NCBI GenBank assembly: GCA_051010055.1
Contig: JBPCVY010000028.1
Location: 1-19,655 of the forward strand
Direction: 5' to 3'
Length of the DNA: 19,655 bases
Source of the DNA: CAJQND01 sp051010055
GTDB lineage: Bacteria > Pseudomonadota > Alphaproteobacteria > Rhizobiales > CAJQND01
In this document: positions 8,011-16,389 of the stretch, in pieces
How positions within the stretch are numbered: the first letter of the stretch is position 1
Layout of the letters: the number at the start of each line of letters is the position of its first letter
Made by a program: the position numbers and the translations under genes
The notes under the pieces: generated by a model
What the model saw: the letters and a program-made list of their open reading frames with translations, nothing else
What the model was told of the DNA's origin: nothing
Database searches by the model: none

Positions 8011-9136
8011 CTGCAGCGTTTGCCTTTTCACGCTGGGCGCGCAAGGCCATGTACTCGGCAAATCCCATTCCGGCCCCGCCGCGTTTGTGAAAGTAAACCT
8101 GGCGCGCCAGCGCATGCATCGGTGGTGTTGCCAGCAGCATATTGAGCAGCCAGTTGGGCGGTGCGAGATCGAGCCCCGCGCGCATGAGCTTCTTGACCGC
8201 AAAGCGTGGCACCTCTTTCCTTAAAATCGTTTCCGGCGCAGGGCCCAAATCCTGCAGGTAATCGCAAATCGCCTGCGCTGCCCGCCGTCCCGACCGAAAT
8301 GCCAGGAAAATCCCGCCACCGGTCATCGGCGATACCAGGCCGGCGGCATCACCTATCAGCAAAACTCCAGGAGCAGCAAAGTTCTTGAGCGCACCACCAC
8401 ACGGAATGAGACCGGAGCGGCGGCCAACAATTCTCGCGCTGCCATAACCGAACAAATGATCGGTCCGCTTTAGAAATTTGTTGAGATCCGGCTTGCGGCC
8501 ATGCCCGGTTGCAAGGCCAATTTGCGTCACGTCCGGCCCGGCAGCGGCCCAGGCCAGATAGCCGGGCGCAATGTCTGAATTGACAAAACAGTGGAGCAGG
8601 TTTCCATCCACCTGGCCAAGGTTCTCGTATTCGATTTCAAGGCCGGTGAGGAATTTCTTGTTTCTATCCAGGTCAAAGGTTTTGGCAACGGTTGAACGTG
8701 CACCATCGGCGCCGACGATTATTTGTGCGGAAATATCCGGTTGTCTCAGTTTGATGACGCCGTCCTGCCTGCCAGCACCCTCAAGCCGCGTGCCGCAGAA
8801 AAGGCGGGCCCCGGCACGCTCGGCTTCATCGGCTAGCCAGCGCAACAAATCTGCCGTTTGGGTAGTGAGGAAATAATAACCCGGCGCAAACAAATCCACC
8901 GAAGACAGATTGGGCGCATAAAGGCGCACCCCGTGCACATGGCGCGTCAGCCGGTGGGGCACATCAAGTTCATTTGCTGCTTCCTTCACCAGAATGCCTG
9001 TGGTGTGCACTCGCGCGCCAGGTTCTGCCTTTGCGTCAATCACGGCTACAGAAAGCCCACGCAACGCGGCGGTGCGGGCGCAAACCAGGCCAGCAAAACT
9101 TGCGCCCACAATGGCAATGTCAAAATGTTGGGTCAT
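7979..9136 (-). CDS. FAD-dependent oxidoreductase, geranylgeranyl-reductase-like
   Basis: This flavoprotein has 385 residues. The N-terminal dinucleotide-binding motif is GASFAGLVCARTAA (11-24), a variant of GxGxxG with Ser at the second Gly, followed by VIDAKAEPG. Later come VGADGARS and the second FAD motif GDAAGLVSPMTGGGI. These are hallmarks of the geranylgeranyl reductase/hydroxylase (GR2) superfamily, whose members reduce isoprenoid double bonds or hydroxylate aromatic rings; the substrate here is not deducible. It follows the CorC-type gene by 77 bp and ends inside bolA (32-bp tail-to-tail overlap). In the rhizobial gene order as I recall it, bolA directly neighbours the CorC-type gene, so this gene looks like an insertion. 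Confidence 0.85.
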   Translation of the reverse strand: MTQHFDIAIVGASFAGLVCARTAALRGLSVAVIDAKAEPGARVHTTGILVKEAANELDVPHRLTRHVHGVRLYAPNLSSVDLFAPGYYFLTTQTADLLRWLADEAERAGARLFCGTRLEGAGRQDGVIKLRQPDISAQIIVGADGARSTVAKTFDLDRNKKFLTGLEIEYENLGQVDGNLLHCFVNSDIAPGYLAWAAAGPDVTQIGLATGHGRKPDLNKFLKRTDHLFGYGSARIVGRRSGLIPCGGALKNFAAPGVLLIGDAAGLVSPMTGGGIFLAFRSGRRAAQAICDYLQDLGPAPETILRKEVPRFAVKKLMRAGLDLAPPNWLLNMLLATPPMHALARQVYFHKRGGAGMGFAEYMALRAQREKANAAVSHARQERMP

Positions 9137-9213
9137 AAAAAAGCCCTGCCTTGAATTTCAAATCAAAACAGAATCTTCACCGCAGACTTAGGCGAAATCA
9201 CGGCCCGGAGGCT

Positions 9214-10491
9214 CTAGGTTTTGGATTTGGTTACTGGTGTGATGCGCAACAGGCTCAATTGATTGCGGTTCTTCCGCACAACTTCTAATGCATAGCCATA
9301 GAAGGTAAACACCTGGCCCACCTCAGGAATAATGCGGGCTTCGTGGATAACCAATCCGGCGATGGTGGTTGCCTCTTCATCTGGCAAGTCCCAGTCCATT
9401 GCGCGGTTTAGATCGCGCACGGTCACCGTGCCGTCCACAAGCAGCGCACCACCGGCCTCGCGCCGCACGCCCGGGGTTGTGATGACATCATGCTCATCGG
9501 CAATGTCACCGACAATTTCTTCAAGAACATCTTCCAACGTCACCAGGCCTTGCACCTCGCCGTACTCGTCAACCACCAGTGCAAAGTGGGTTTTTCGGCG
9601 GCGGAAGGCTTTCAGCTGGTCGGCAACCGAATTTGTATCTGGCACATACCAGGGCTCGGTGCACAGGCTGGCAATATTGATTTTCGAGGCATCGCCGCGT
9701 TTTTTCGACAAGGCGCCCAGCAAATCCTTGGCGTGCAAAATGCCGGTAATATTGTCCGGTTCTTCGACCCATACAGGCACCCGGGTGTGGCCGCTTTTGA
9801 GCACATCCTTGATGAGTTCGGCGGGCGGGCGGTTAATTTCCACCGTAAACATGTTCGTCCGGTGCACCATCACGTCGGATACCTCAAGCTCGCGCAAGTC
9901 GAGAATAGAGCCGATCATGTCGCGGTCGTCTTTGATAAAGCCGCCTTCAAGATGGTGCAGGTTAATTGTGCCGCGCACCTCATCTTGCGGCGACATTTCG
10001 CTGCCATTGGTGTAGCCAGCGCCAAACCGCTTCAGGGTGAATTTCACAATCTGATCCACCGCTGCCGAAATCGGGCCGAACAGGTTCACCACCACCCGTA
10101 CCGTCGGAGCGACCGCAAGAGCCATTTTGTCGTGGTTCAAAATTGCGTAGGTTTTCGGCAGCACTTCGGCAAACACCAACACCAATGCGGTCATAACCAA
10201 AGTGGCGATAACCACGCCGCTGTCGCCAAACAAATCGATGAAAAGGGCGGTTGCCAGGGCCGAGGCGAGAATGTTTACCAGGTTATTGCCAAGCAGAATT
10301 GCCCCGATTAGGCGCTCACGCACCTCTATCAGGCCCTTGACGATTTTGGCGCGGGCATTGCCCTGCCGTTCCAGCTCATGCATGCGCGCCCGCGAGGTGG
10401 CGGTCAACGCGGTTTCAGAGCCGGAGAAGAAGGCCGACAATACTAACAGCGCGACGATAGCGCCCACTGTGATGGCAATGGTGAGGGTCAT
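9214..10491 (-). CDS. CorC/HlyC-type (CNNM/DUF21) membrane protein with CBS domains
   Basis: The 425-residue protein has an N-terminal DUF21 transmembrane part (about residues 1-190, with SAFFSGSETALTATSR and VFAEVLPKTYA). A pair of CBS domains follows (about 205-330, including HTRVPVWVEEPDNITGILH and VVDEYGEVQGLVTLEDVLEE). The C-terminus holds a CorC_HlyC transporter-associated domain. The family is linked to magnesium or cobalt efflux; the label 'hemolysin' is historical. The gene starts 10 bp after aroB with little Shine-Dalgarno sequence, which suggests translation coupled to aroB. This aroK-aroB-CorC order is conserved in rhizobia. The ion specificity is not shown by the sequence. Confidence 0.93.
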   Translation of the reverse strand: MTLTIAITVGAIVALLVLSAFFSGSETALTATSRARMHELERQGNARAKIVKGLIEVRERLIGAILLGNNLVNILASALATALFIDLFGDSGVVIATLVMTALVLVFAEVLPKTYAILNHDKMALAVAPTVRVVVNLFGPISAAVDQIVKFTLKRFGAGYTNGSEMSPQDEVRGTINLHHLEGGFIKDDRDMIGSILDLRELEVSDVMVHRTNMFTVEINRPPAELIKDVLKSGHTRVPVWVEEPDNITGILHAKDLLGALSKKRGDASKINIASLCTEPWYVPDTNSVADQLKAFRRRKTHFALVVDEYGEVQGLVTLEDVLEEIVGDIADEHDVITTPGVRREAGGALLVDGTVTVRDLNRAMDWDLPDEEATTIAGLVIHEARIIPEVGQVFTFYGYALEVVRKNRNQLSLLRITPVTKSKT

Positions 10492-10501
10492 TGGTTCGAG
10501 T

Positions 10502-11623
10502 TTACAGACTCAATTCGGTTTTTAGAAAGTTGCGGAGTTCATCTTCCTTAACGTTCCGGTTCACGTAGGTATCGCCGATGGATCGTGCAAGGATGAAGGT
10601 CAATTTTCCATCAAGCGCTTTCTTGTCCTGATACATCGCGGCAACAAGAGTATCCTCATCAGGGGTGGCGCCGCAAATGTCGCCAACCCTGGTTGGCAGG
10701 CCCACCAACTTCAAATGCGCCTCAACGCGCCCCGCCAAGCCTTTTTCGCATTCACCGCGTGCTTCGCAAAAGCGGAACGCCATGGCCATGCCAACGGCAA
10801 CCCCTTCTCCATGCAACAAGCGGTCTGAGTAGCCGGTCGCTGCCTCTAGCGCGTGGCCAAACGTGTGCCCAAGATTTAAAAGGGCGCGCACGCCGCCTTC
10901 TTTTTCGTCTTCGGCAACGATATCTGCTTTCATGCGGCAACATGTTTCAACTGCCCGCATGCGCACCTGCATATCGCCGGCAAACAGCCGTGGCGCATTT
11001 TCTTCAAGCCAGGTGAAAAAGCCCGCATTTCCCAGCAAACCGTATTTGGCGACTTCTGCATATCCTGCCCGCATTTCACGTTCGGGCAGGGTATCGAGAA
11101 GGGCTGTGTCGGCAAGAACGAGCACCGGCTGGTGAAAAGCGCCAACAAGGTTCTTGCCGGCCCTTGCATTGATGCCGGTTTTACCGCCCACAGAGGAATC
11201 AACCTGGGCAAGCAGGCTGGTTGGTATCTGGATGAACGAAACGCCCCGCCGCAGGATTGCTGCGGCAAAACCTGCCAGATCGCCAATCACGCCGCCGCCG
11301 AACGCAATGATCGTATCGCGCCGCTCGATACCTGCGGAAAGCAAAAAATCGGTGGTTTCAAACAGATGCGCGTTGCTTTTTGTTGATTCACCTGCAGGCA
11401 GCACGAGAGTGTCATGTTCAATGCCGCCGGCGCTAAGCGCATCTTGCAGGGCGACAAGGTGCGCTGCTGCAACATTTTCATCAGTGATGATTGCGGTTTT
11501 ATGCCGTGCAAGATGTGGTGCTATATGTTCAACCGCTGCTGCCAGGAGGCCGGGGCCGATAAGGATGTCGTATGCCCGCTCGCCCAAATCGACATTGACG
11601 GTAATTGTGTCTGCACTGTTCAT
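10502..11623 (-). CDS. aroB: 3-dehydroquinate synthase
   Basis: AroB converts DAHP to 3-dehydroquinate, the second step of the shikimate pathway, in the cytoplasm with NAD and zinc. The 373-residue protein has the NAD-binding GGGVIGDLAGF (109-119), the phosphate/substrate segment DSSVGGKTGIN (142-152) and the zinc ligands E190, H253 (in LGHTFGHALE) and H271 (in HGEG). It overlaps aroK by 4 nt (ATGA), the usual sign of translational coupling, and is followed by the CorC-type gene. Confidence 0.97.
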   Translation of the reverse strand: MNSADTITVNVDLGERAYDILIGPGLLAAAVEHIAPHLARHKTAIITDENVAAAHLVALQDALSAGGIEHDTLVLPAGESTKSNAHLFETTDFLLSAGIERRDTIIAFGGGVIGDLAGFAAAILRRGVSFIQIPTSLLAQVDSSVGGKTGINARAGKNLVGAFHQPVLVLADTALLDTLPEREMRAGYAEVAKYGLLGNAGFFTWLEENAPRLFAGDMQVRMRAVETCCRMKADIVAEDEKEGGVRALLNLGHTFGHALEAATGYSDRLLHGEGVAVGMAMAFRFCEARGECEKGLAGRVEAHLKLVGLPTRVGDICGATPDEDTLVAAMYQDKKALDGKLTFILARSIGDTYVNRNVKEDELRNFLKTELSL

Positions 11624-12216
11624 GATCGGCTTTCAGGTTCTGTCAGGTGCCCGGTCAGCGCCTCAATGATCAATGTCACAATTTGCTGGTGGGGAACGTC
11701 TTTACTTTCAACGGTCACATTTGCCAAGCCATAGACCGGATAGCGTTGGGCAATGAGATCGTTGAGGATTTGCTCAGGATTGCCCTGCTGCAGCAAGGGC
11801 CGCCCGCCGCGCCGGCTCACGCGCTTGAGCAGTAATGCGGTATCGGCCTTCAGCCAGACGGATATGCCGGCTTCGCCAATAATGGCGCGGGTTTCAGCAT
11901 CCATAAAAGCGCCGCCGCCGGTTGCCAGAACCTGCGGGCCTGATTGAAGTATGCGCGCGATCACGCGCTTTTCCCCGGCGCGGAATTCCTCTTCGCCATA
12001 ATCGGCGAAGATTTCGGGAATTGTTTTTCCGGCAGCGCGCTCGATCTCCGCATCCGCATCGTTGAAGGGTAAATCGAGCCGTGCAGCTAAGCGCCGACCG
12101 ACGGTAGTTTTCCCCGCTCCCATAAGCCCGACAAGAACAATCGACCTGGCGCCCAGAAGGGACAAAAGGGCCGCGTTTTCTTCTGCGGTGGTTATTTTTG
12201 GTTCGTTTTTTTGCAT
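11620..12216 (-). CDS. aroK: Shikimate kinase
   Basis: Shikimate kinase phosphorylates shikimate at the 3-hydroxyl, the fifth step of the shikimate pathway. With the start at 12216 the protein has 198 residues: Walker A GLMGAGKTTVG (30-40), substrate/magnesium Asp residues in FNDADAEIE (D53, D55), the shikimate-binding R79, GGGAF (100-104) and the lid RGGRPLL (136-142). An in-frame ATG at 12264 exists, but the extra 16 residues are unlike the family, and the ATG at 12216 has an AGG about 8 nt upstream, so I prefer it. An N-terminal extension of about 25 residues before the kinase core is common in rhizobia. It is the first gene of the aroK-aroB unit and diverges from the gene at 12354. Confidence 0.95.
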   Translation of the reverse strand: MQKNEPKITTAEENAALLSLLGARSIVLVGLMGAGKTTVGRRLAARLDLPFNDADAEIERAAGKTIPEIFADYGEEEFRAGEKRVIARILQSGPQVLATGGGAFMDAETRAIIGEAGISVWLKADTALLLKRVSRRGGRPLLQQGNPEQILNDLIAQRYPVYGLANVTVESKDVPHQQIVTLIIEALTGHLTEPESRS

Positions 12217-12353
12217 GTTGCGCGACCTATAACCCGGCTTGTTTGGTGGTGCAAAGGGGCACATGCGTCAACAGGTCTTGGACATGGCGCGCGAACATAT
12301 GTAAAACGTGTTCCATAGAGTGATTTTCGACTTCAGATGTGGCGAAAGAATAA

Positions 12354-12500
12354 ATGCCGGACAGTATTCGCTTTCTGTTAATCTTGGCGTGCTTGGGTGG
12401 TGCCATATATGGCGGCATCTGGTGGCTCTCCGAATATGGGCCCCAACCGCAGGAGATTATCAAGAAAATTCCTAATGACCGGTTCAATACCAACAACTAG
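12354..12500 (+). CDS. Small single-pass membrane protein, unknown function
   Basis: This open frame of 48 codons begins MPDSIRFLLILACLGGAIYG and has one hydrophobic segment (about residues 6-25). The soluble tail is rich in Pro, Gln and Lys and ends PNDRFNTNN. A similar arrangement, a tiny membrane protein with a tail of the type 'EPxExxxxIPxDRF' before xerD, is something I recall from rhizobial genomes. The tail here (PQPQEIIKKIPNDRF) fits that pattern, which supports it being real. Its last 26 bases overlap the start of xerD in another frame, so the two are likely co-expressed. The ribosome-binding site is weak. The function is unknown. Confidence 0.72.
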   Translation: MPDSIRFLLILACLGGAIYGGIWWLSEYGPQPQEIIKKIPNDRFNTNN

Positions 12501-13473
12501 TCAACACAAGACACAGCTCAGCTCCGGTGATGCTTTCCTGATTGAGAGTTTCCTTGAAATGCTGGCCGCTGAACGTGGTGCTTCAGAAAACACATTACAG
12601 GCATATACCCGCGATCTTTCCGATTATGCTGGGTTTTTGAACGCCAGCCGGTCTTCCACCCTACGCACCGCCTCACCTGACGATGTGCGCGGTTATCTGA
12701 GCGCGCTGGATGCTCAAGGCATGGCAGCCTCTACCGCTGCAAGACGTTTGAGCGCGGTTCGCCAGCTCCACAAGTTTCTTTTTGCCGAAGGGGTGCGCGA
12801 GGACAATCCGGCAACCAGCATTGATTCGCCCCGCCAGGGCCGGCCTTTACCGAAAACCCTTTCAGAGGCGGATGTCTCGTCGCTGCTTGATCAGGCGAAT
12901 GCTGAAACAACTAGGCCAGCGCCGGGCGGTTCCGTTTTACGCGCCCACAGGATGGCCTGTCTGTTGGAGTTGCTTTACGCCACGGGGCTTCGTGTTTCCG
13001 AACTTGTAAGCCTCAAGCTTTCCGCAGTTGAGGCAGATGAGTCGGTGATGACAATCCGGGGCAAAGGCGGGCGAGAGCGCATGGTGCCGCTCAGTCGGGC
13101 AGCGCGCGCTGCCGTTTCCGCATACCGCAAGGCGGCTGCCAAGGCGGGCAAAGCCCTTGAGGAAGGTGACGGCTGGCTGTTTCCCTCCCGCGCCGCCCAG
13201 GGCCATATGACCCGCCAGAACTTCGCACTTGAACTTAAACAGCTGACTGCCCGCGTCGGGCTGCAATCTGCAAATATATCACCACACGTTTTGCGGCACG
13301 CCTTTGCCAGCCATCTTCTTGCCCATGGTGCTGATTTGCGCGCCGTTCAGCAAATGCTTGGCCATGCTGATATTTCCACAACCCAGATTTACACCCATGT
13401 GCTCTCAGAGCGGCTGAAAAAGGTTGTCAACGATCACCATCCTTTGGCCGGGGGCAACTTGACACGAAGCTGA
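12475..13473 (+). CDS. xerD: Site-specific tyrosine recombinase XerD
   Basis: XerD, with XerC, resolves chromosome dimers at dif. From the ATG at 12475 the protein has 332 residues: an N-terminal SAM-like core-binding domain (about 22-107) and a C-terminal catalytic domain with the full set R173 (GLRVSEL), K197 (GKGGRER), H271 and R274 (HVLRHAF), H297 (LGHADI) and the nucleophile Y306 (IYTHV). An earlier in-frame ATG at 12397 lies inside the small membrane-protein gene and would add a non-conserved stretch, so the later start is chosen. The nearest AGGAG is about 20 nt upstream, which is far, and translation may be coupled to the overlapping small gene. A chromosomal context with aroK upstream and accA downstream argues for housekeeping XerD rather than a phage integrase. 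Confidence 0.93.
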   Translation: MTGSIPTTSQHKTQLSSGDAFLIESFLEMLAAERGASENTLQAYTRDLSDYAGFLNASRSSTLRTASPDDVRGYLSALDAQGMAASTAARRLSAVRQLHKFLFAEGVREDNPATSIDSPRQGRPLPKTLSEADVSSLLDQANAETTRPAPGGSVLRAHRMACLLELLYATGLRVSELVSLKLSAVEADESVMTIRGKGGRERMVPLSRAARAAVSAYRKAAAKAGKALEEGDGWLFPSRAAQGHMTRQNFALELKQLTARVGLQSANISPHVLRHAFASHLLAHGADLRAVQQMLGHADISTTQIYTHVLSERLKKVVNDHHPLAGGNLTRS

Positions 13474-13559
13474 ACAAACACCACCCTTTCATCAGATGAA
13501 AACCTGGGTTATATGGCCAGCCTGCTATAAGCCCCTCAGCTTCAAGGATTTCATTTTTT

Positions 13560-14513
13560 ATGCGCACCTATCTTGATTTCGAAAAACCTGTCGCCGAGCT
13601 TGAAGGCAAAATTGCCGAGCTTAAGGCCCTTTCTGATGACGACGATACCGTTGATGTGGGCCGTGAAACAAAACGGCTGCAGAAAAAGGCCGCCGAGGCA
13701 CTTGATGAGCTCTATACAAGCTTGTCGCCGTGGCAGAAAACGCAAGTTGCGCGCCACCCAGAACGACCCCACGCTTCTGACTATATCGGCCAGCTCATTA
13801 TCGACTTCACACCCTTTGCCGGTGACAGGGCATTTGCCGACGATGCGGCCATTCTCGGCGGGCCGGGAAGGTTCCGCGGCGATTCAGTTATGGTCATCGC
13901 CCATGAAAAGGGCTCCAACACTGAAAGCCGGCTGAAACACAATTTCGGCATGGCCCGGCCCGAAGGTTACCGCAAGGCGGTGCGGCTGATGGAGATGGCC
14001 GACAGGTTTTCCATACCGGTGATTTCCTTTGTGGACACTGCAGGGGCCTATCCGGGCATTGGCGCTGAAGAGCGCGGACAGGCCGAGGCCATTGCCCGCT
14101 CAACAGATTGTTGCCTTGCACTGGGCGTGCCTGTGATTGCCACGGTTATCGGTGAGGGTGGTTCAGGTGGCGCCATCGCGATTGCCACGGCAAACACAAC
14201 CATCATGCTGGAGCATGCCATTTACTCGGTCATATCACCGGAAGGGGCAGCCTCGATCTTGTGGCGCGATGCCGCCCGCGCCCAGGATGCGGCAACGGCA
14301 ATGAAAATCACGGCCCAGGACCTCAAAAAGCTTGGCGTTATCGACAAGATTGTCGAAGAACCAGCAGGCGGTGCGCACCGCGATCCGCAAGCAGCCGTTG
14401 ATGCTGTGGGCGATACAATCGCTGCCACCCTTGAAGAGCTCTCCAACCTGGATGCAGACGGCCTGCGCAAGGCACGTCGCGAAAAATTCCTGAACATCGG
14501 CCGCGATCTATAG
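13560..14513 (+). CDS. accA: Acetyl-CoA carboxylase carboxyltransferase subunit alpha
   Basis: AccA forms, with AccD, the carboxyltransferase of acetyl-CoA carboxylase, which makes malonyl-CoA for fatty-acid synthesis. The 317-residue length is the family norm. The N-terminus MRTYLDFEKPVAELEGKI is typical of alphaproteobacteria, and the crotonase-fold region holds DTAGAYPGIGAEERGQAEAIA and IGEGGSGGAIAIA. An AAGGA precedes the start by about 11 nt. It lies 86 bp after xerD on the same strand. I see no convincing terminator after it. Confidence 0.97.
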   Translation: MRTYLDFEKPVAELEGKIAELKALSDDDDTVDVGRETKRLQKKAAEALDELYTSLSPWQKTQVARHPERPHASDYIGQLIIDFTPFAGDRAFADDAAILGGPGRFRGDSVMVIAHEKGSNTESRLKHNFGMARPEGYRKAVRLMEMADRFSIPVISFVDTAGAYPGIGAEERGQAEAIARSTDCCLALGVPVIATVIGEGGSGGAIAIATANTTIMLEHAIYSVISPEGAASILWRDAARAQDAATAMKITAQDLKKLGVIDKIVEEPAGGAHRDPQAAVDAVGDTIAATLEELSNLDADGLRKARREKFLNIGRDL

Positions 14514-14700
14514 TTCTCGGGTAGATCAACTTAACCTCCTTTTATACCGTTCGCGGCAGTTGGCTTCGGGCTGCGCTCGCGCCCCTGATCCGCCATTTCA
14601 AAAATAGATTTTATGTTCCAGTTTCAATGTGCAGATTGGCGGACTAAAATTCGGGCGGTAGAGTAACGGCCAGTCTTCAATCGCAACGGCACGTCCGATC
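14514..14700. other. Intergenic region accA-porin with a short dispersed motif
   Basis: These 187 bp hold no gene. GATCAACTTA at 14524-14533 is the exact reverse complement of TAAGTTGATC found twice near the right end of the window (19339 and 19390), and the similarity extends to GGAGGT beside it. A weak stem around 14555-14575 (GCAG/CTGC arms) has no T-run. The porin promoter must lie here, but no clear -35/-10 pair stands out. Confidence 0.4.
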
Positions 14701-16185
14701 ATGGCACTCCGGAAACCACTTCAGGGCAACGCGGCAGACGTGCTCTCAAAGCTGCTCACAAGCGCGGCGTTGATTTCATTGCCGGGCGCTGTCAAAGCAG
14801 GTGACCTGGAAGAGTTGAAAAAGGAAATTGAGCTGTTGCAGGAAAGGCTGCCGCAGCTTGAAGCCACAACTGTTTCTGACCGGCAGGAACCGGGCAGCGC
14901 GGTGATTCTGCGCCGGGGCCAGGGCACCTTAGGAGATTGGAAAATTGACCGGGCCAGCGATGTGCAGATGCCGGCGGACCGTGGCGCTACAATTTCCATA
15001 CTTCCCACTGCTGGGCTAACGGAAGGCGTGACCGAGATTTCTGTCGAGGGTTATGTAAAGGGAGATTTCATCGCAGATTTTGACCAAAGCAATCTAGGCA
15101 CCACGTTCACCAATGGCGCCGGTAATGATGCGAATTTTCAACCTGATCAGCTTTTCAGCACAACAGCTGGCCAGACGCGCTTGCGCCTGCGGGGAGTGAC
15201 CGACACAAAACTTGGCCGCATGCGCGCATTCATCGAAACCGATTTTTTTTCGACATGCGATGATCAAAAATGTAACCGGCTACGCCACGCCTTGGGCATA
15301 TGGGACGCAACAGATAGTTTGAGCCTGGCAATAGGCCGGTTCTGGCGGCTGGGCTATGACCAGATCAGCGGCATCCGCCTAGTCGACTTTGGCGGTTCGG
15401 CGGGTGAGCCGGAAAACTCCCGTGTTGAGCAAGTAAGGGTGACCTACACCAAAGGCCCGGTAGAGTTTGTGTTCGGGGTGCAGTCTCCAAATAATTCTAC
15501 TGCGGTGAACACCGAGGCAGCCGGCATTGGGACAGGAACCTCCAAAAGTTTCGGCACTGCAGCCTATGTTGACACCCCCGGCTGGCCCCGGCTTGGCGGC
15601 CACTTGTTGTACCAGGCGAGCCCTGATCGACGGTTCTTTTTAGGCGGTGAAATTCAACAGCACAGTATGGATGTGAACGCCGCTGGGATCGCTGGCCCGA
15701 TACCCCGGGCGAACGACAAAGAGCTCGGGTGGATCAGCTCTGCAGGCACCAAATATGCGATAAACGACCGGGTTACATTCACGGGCCGCATTGCTTTTTC
15801 CAGTGGCATGAATGCGCTCATTGCGGGGGCTGGGGCTTCAACCACAATCAATGACACCGCTACTGCCATTCGCGTTAACAAAGCTTGGGGAGGTTTTGCC
15901 GGAGCCGGAATTTCCTTGACCGACAGGCTTTCCTACAACGTTCAGTGGGGGTTTGCTGATCCGTTCGACAGGGCAATGCGGGGCAACGGCATATCCTGGT
16001 CGCACGTCCATACAGTTCACAGCAATATCTTATGGCGTCCGGTATCAGAAGTGCGCCTTGGCTGTGAACTTATGTGGTCACAGAAAACCAATGGCAAAAA
16101 CTTCCTCGCCTCCGCCGCCGGGGAAGGCCGCCGACGTCAAGAACGGGCATTGCGTGGCCAATTTGCAGCATGGTTCTTTTTCTGA
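14701..16185 (+). CDS. Outer-membrane porin (DcaP-like)
   Basis: This 494-residue exported protein has a signal peptide (hydrophobic LLTSAALISLPGAVKA, cleavage near residue 33). A short coiled-coil (EELKKEIELLQERLPQLE) follows, typical of trimeric DcaP-type porins, then a long beta-barrel with alternating polar and aromatic residues. It starts the barrel with SVEGYVKGDFIADFD and ends AAWFFF; the terminal Phe is the BAM recognition signature. The expected role is passive entry of small, perhaps anionic, solutes through the outer membrane. The start ATG at 14701 lacks an obvious ribosome-binding site. The last ~30 residues before the end (rich in Gly and Arg) are unusual compared with the strand-like ends expected. 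The Pit-type phosphate transporter downstream on the same strand could share a substrate, but that is a guess. Confidence 0.85.
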   Translation: MALRKPLQGNAADVLSKLLTSAALISLPGAVKAGDLEELKKEIELLQERLPQLEATTVSDRQEPGSAVILRRGQGTLGDWKIDRASDVQMPADRGATISILPTAGLTEGVTEISVEGYVKGDFIADFDQSNLGTTFTNGAGNDANFQPDQLFSTTAGQTRLRLRGVTDTKLGRMRAFIETDFFSTCDDQKCNRLRHALGIWDATDSLSLAIGRFWRLGYDQISGIRLVDFGGSAGEPENSRVEQVRVTYTKGPVEFVFGVQSPNNSTAVNTEAAGIGTGTSKSFGTAAYVDTPGWPRLGGHLLYQASPDRRFFLGGEIQQHSMDVNAAGIAGPIPRANDKELGWISSAGTKYAINDRVTFTGRIAFSSGMNALIAGAGASTTINDTATAIRVNKAWGGFAGAGISLTDRLSYNVQWGFADPFDRAMRGNGISWSHVHTVHSNILWRPVSEVRLGCELMWSQKTNGKNFLASAAGEGRRRQERALRGQFAAWFFF

Positions 16186-16389
16186 GTTTTGGTCGGCGCA
16201 GACCCCGGCGCGCCAGAATTTCCGGGCAGAGTTGCTTGTGAATATATTAGGAGTGAAAGATTGATTTCCACAGGCGGGCAGGCAAAACCAAAATTTATTC
16301 AAATTTTTTGCAAGAGACGGGATTGAACCTGCTATTCCAAGTGCATTCGAACACTGAATCGCGCGTTCATAATTGGTTAGAGAAGCAGA

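Noticed and set aside
12227..12496. 89-codon minus-strand frame opposite the small membrane-protein gene
   Set aside because: It is antisense to the better-supported 48-residue gene and the xerD start, has no recognisable domain and lies across the aroK start region.
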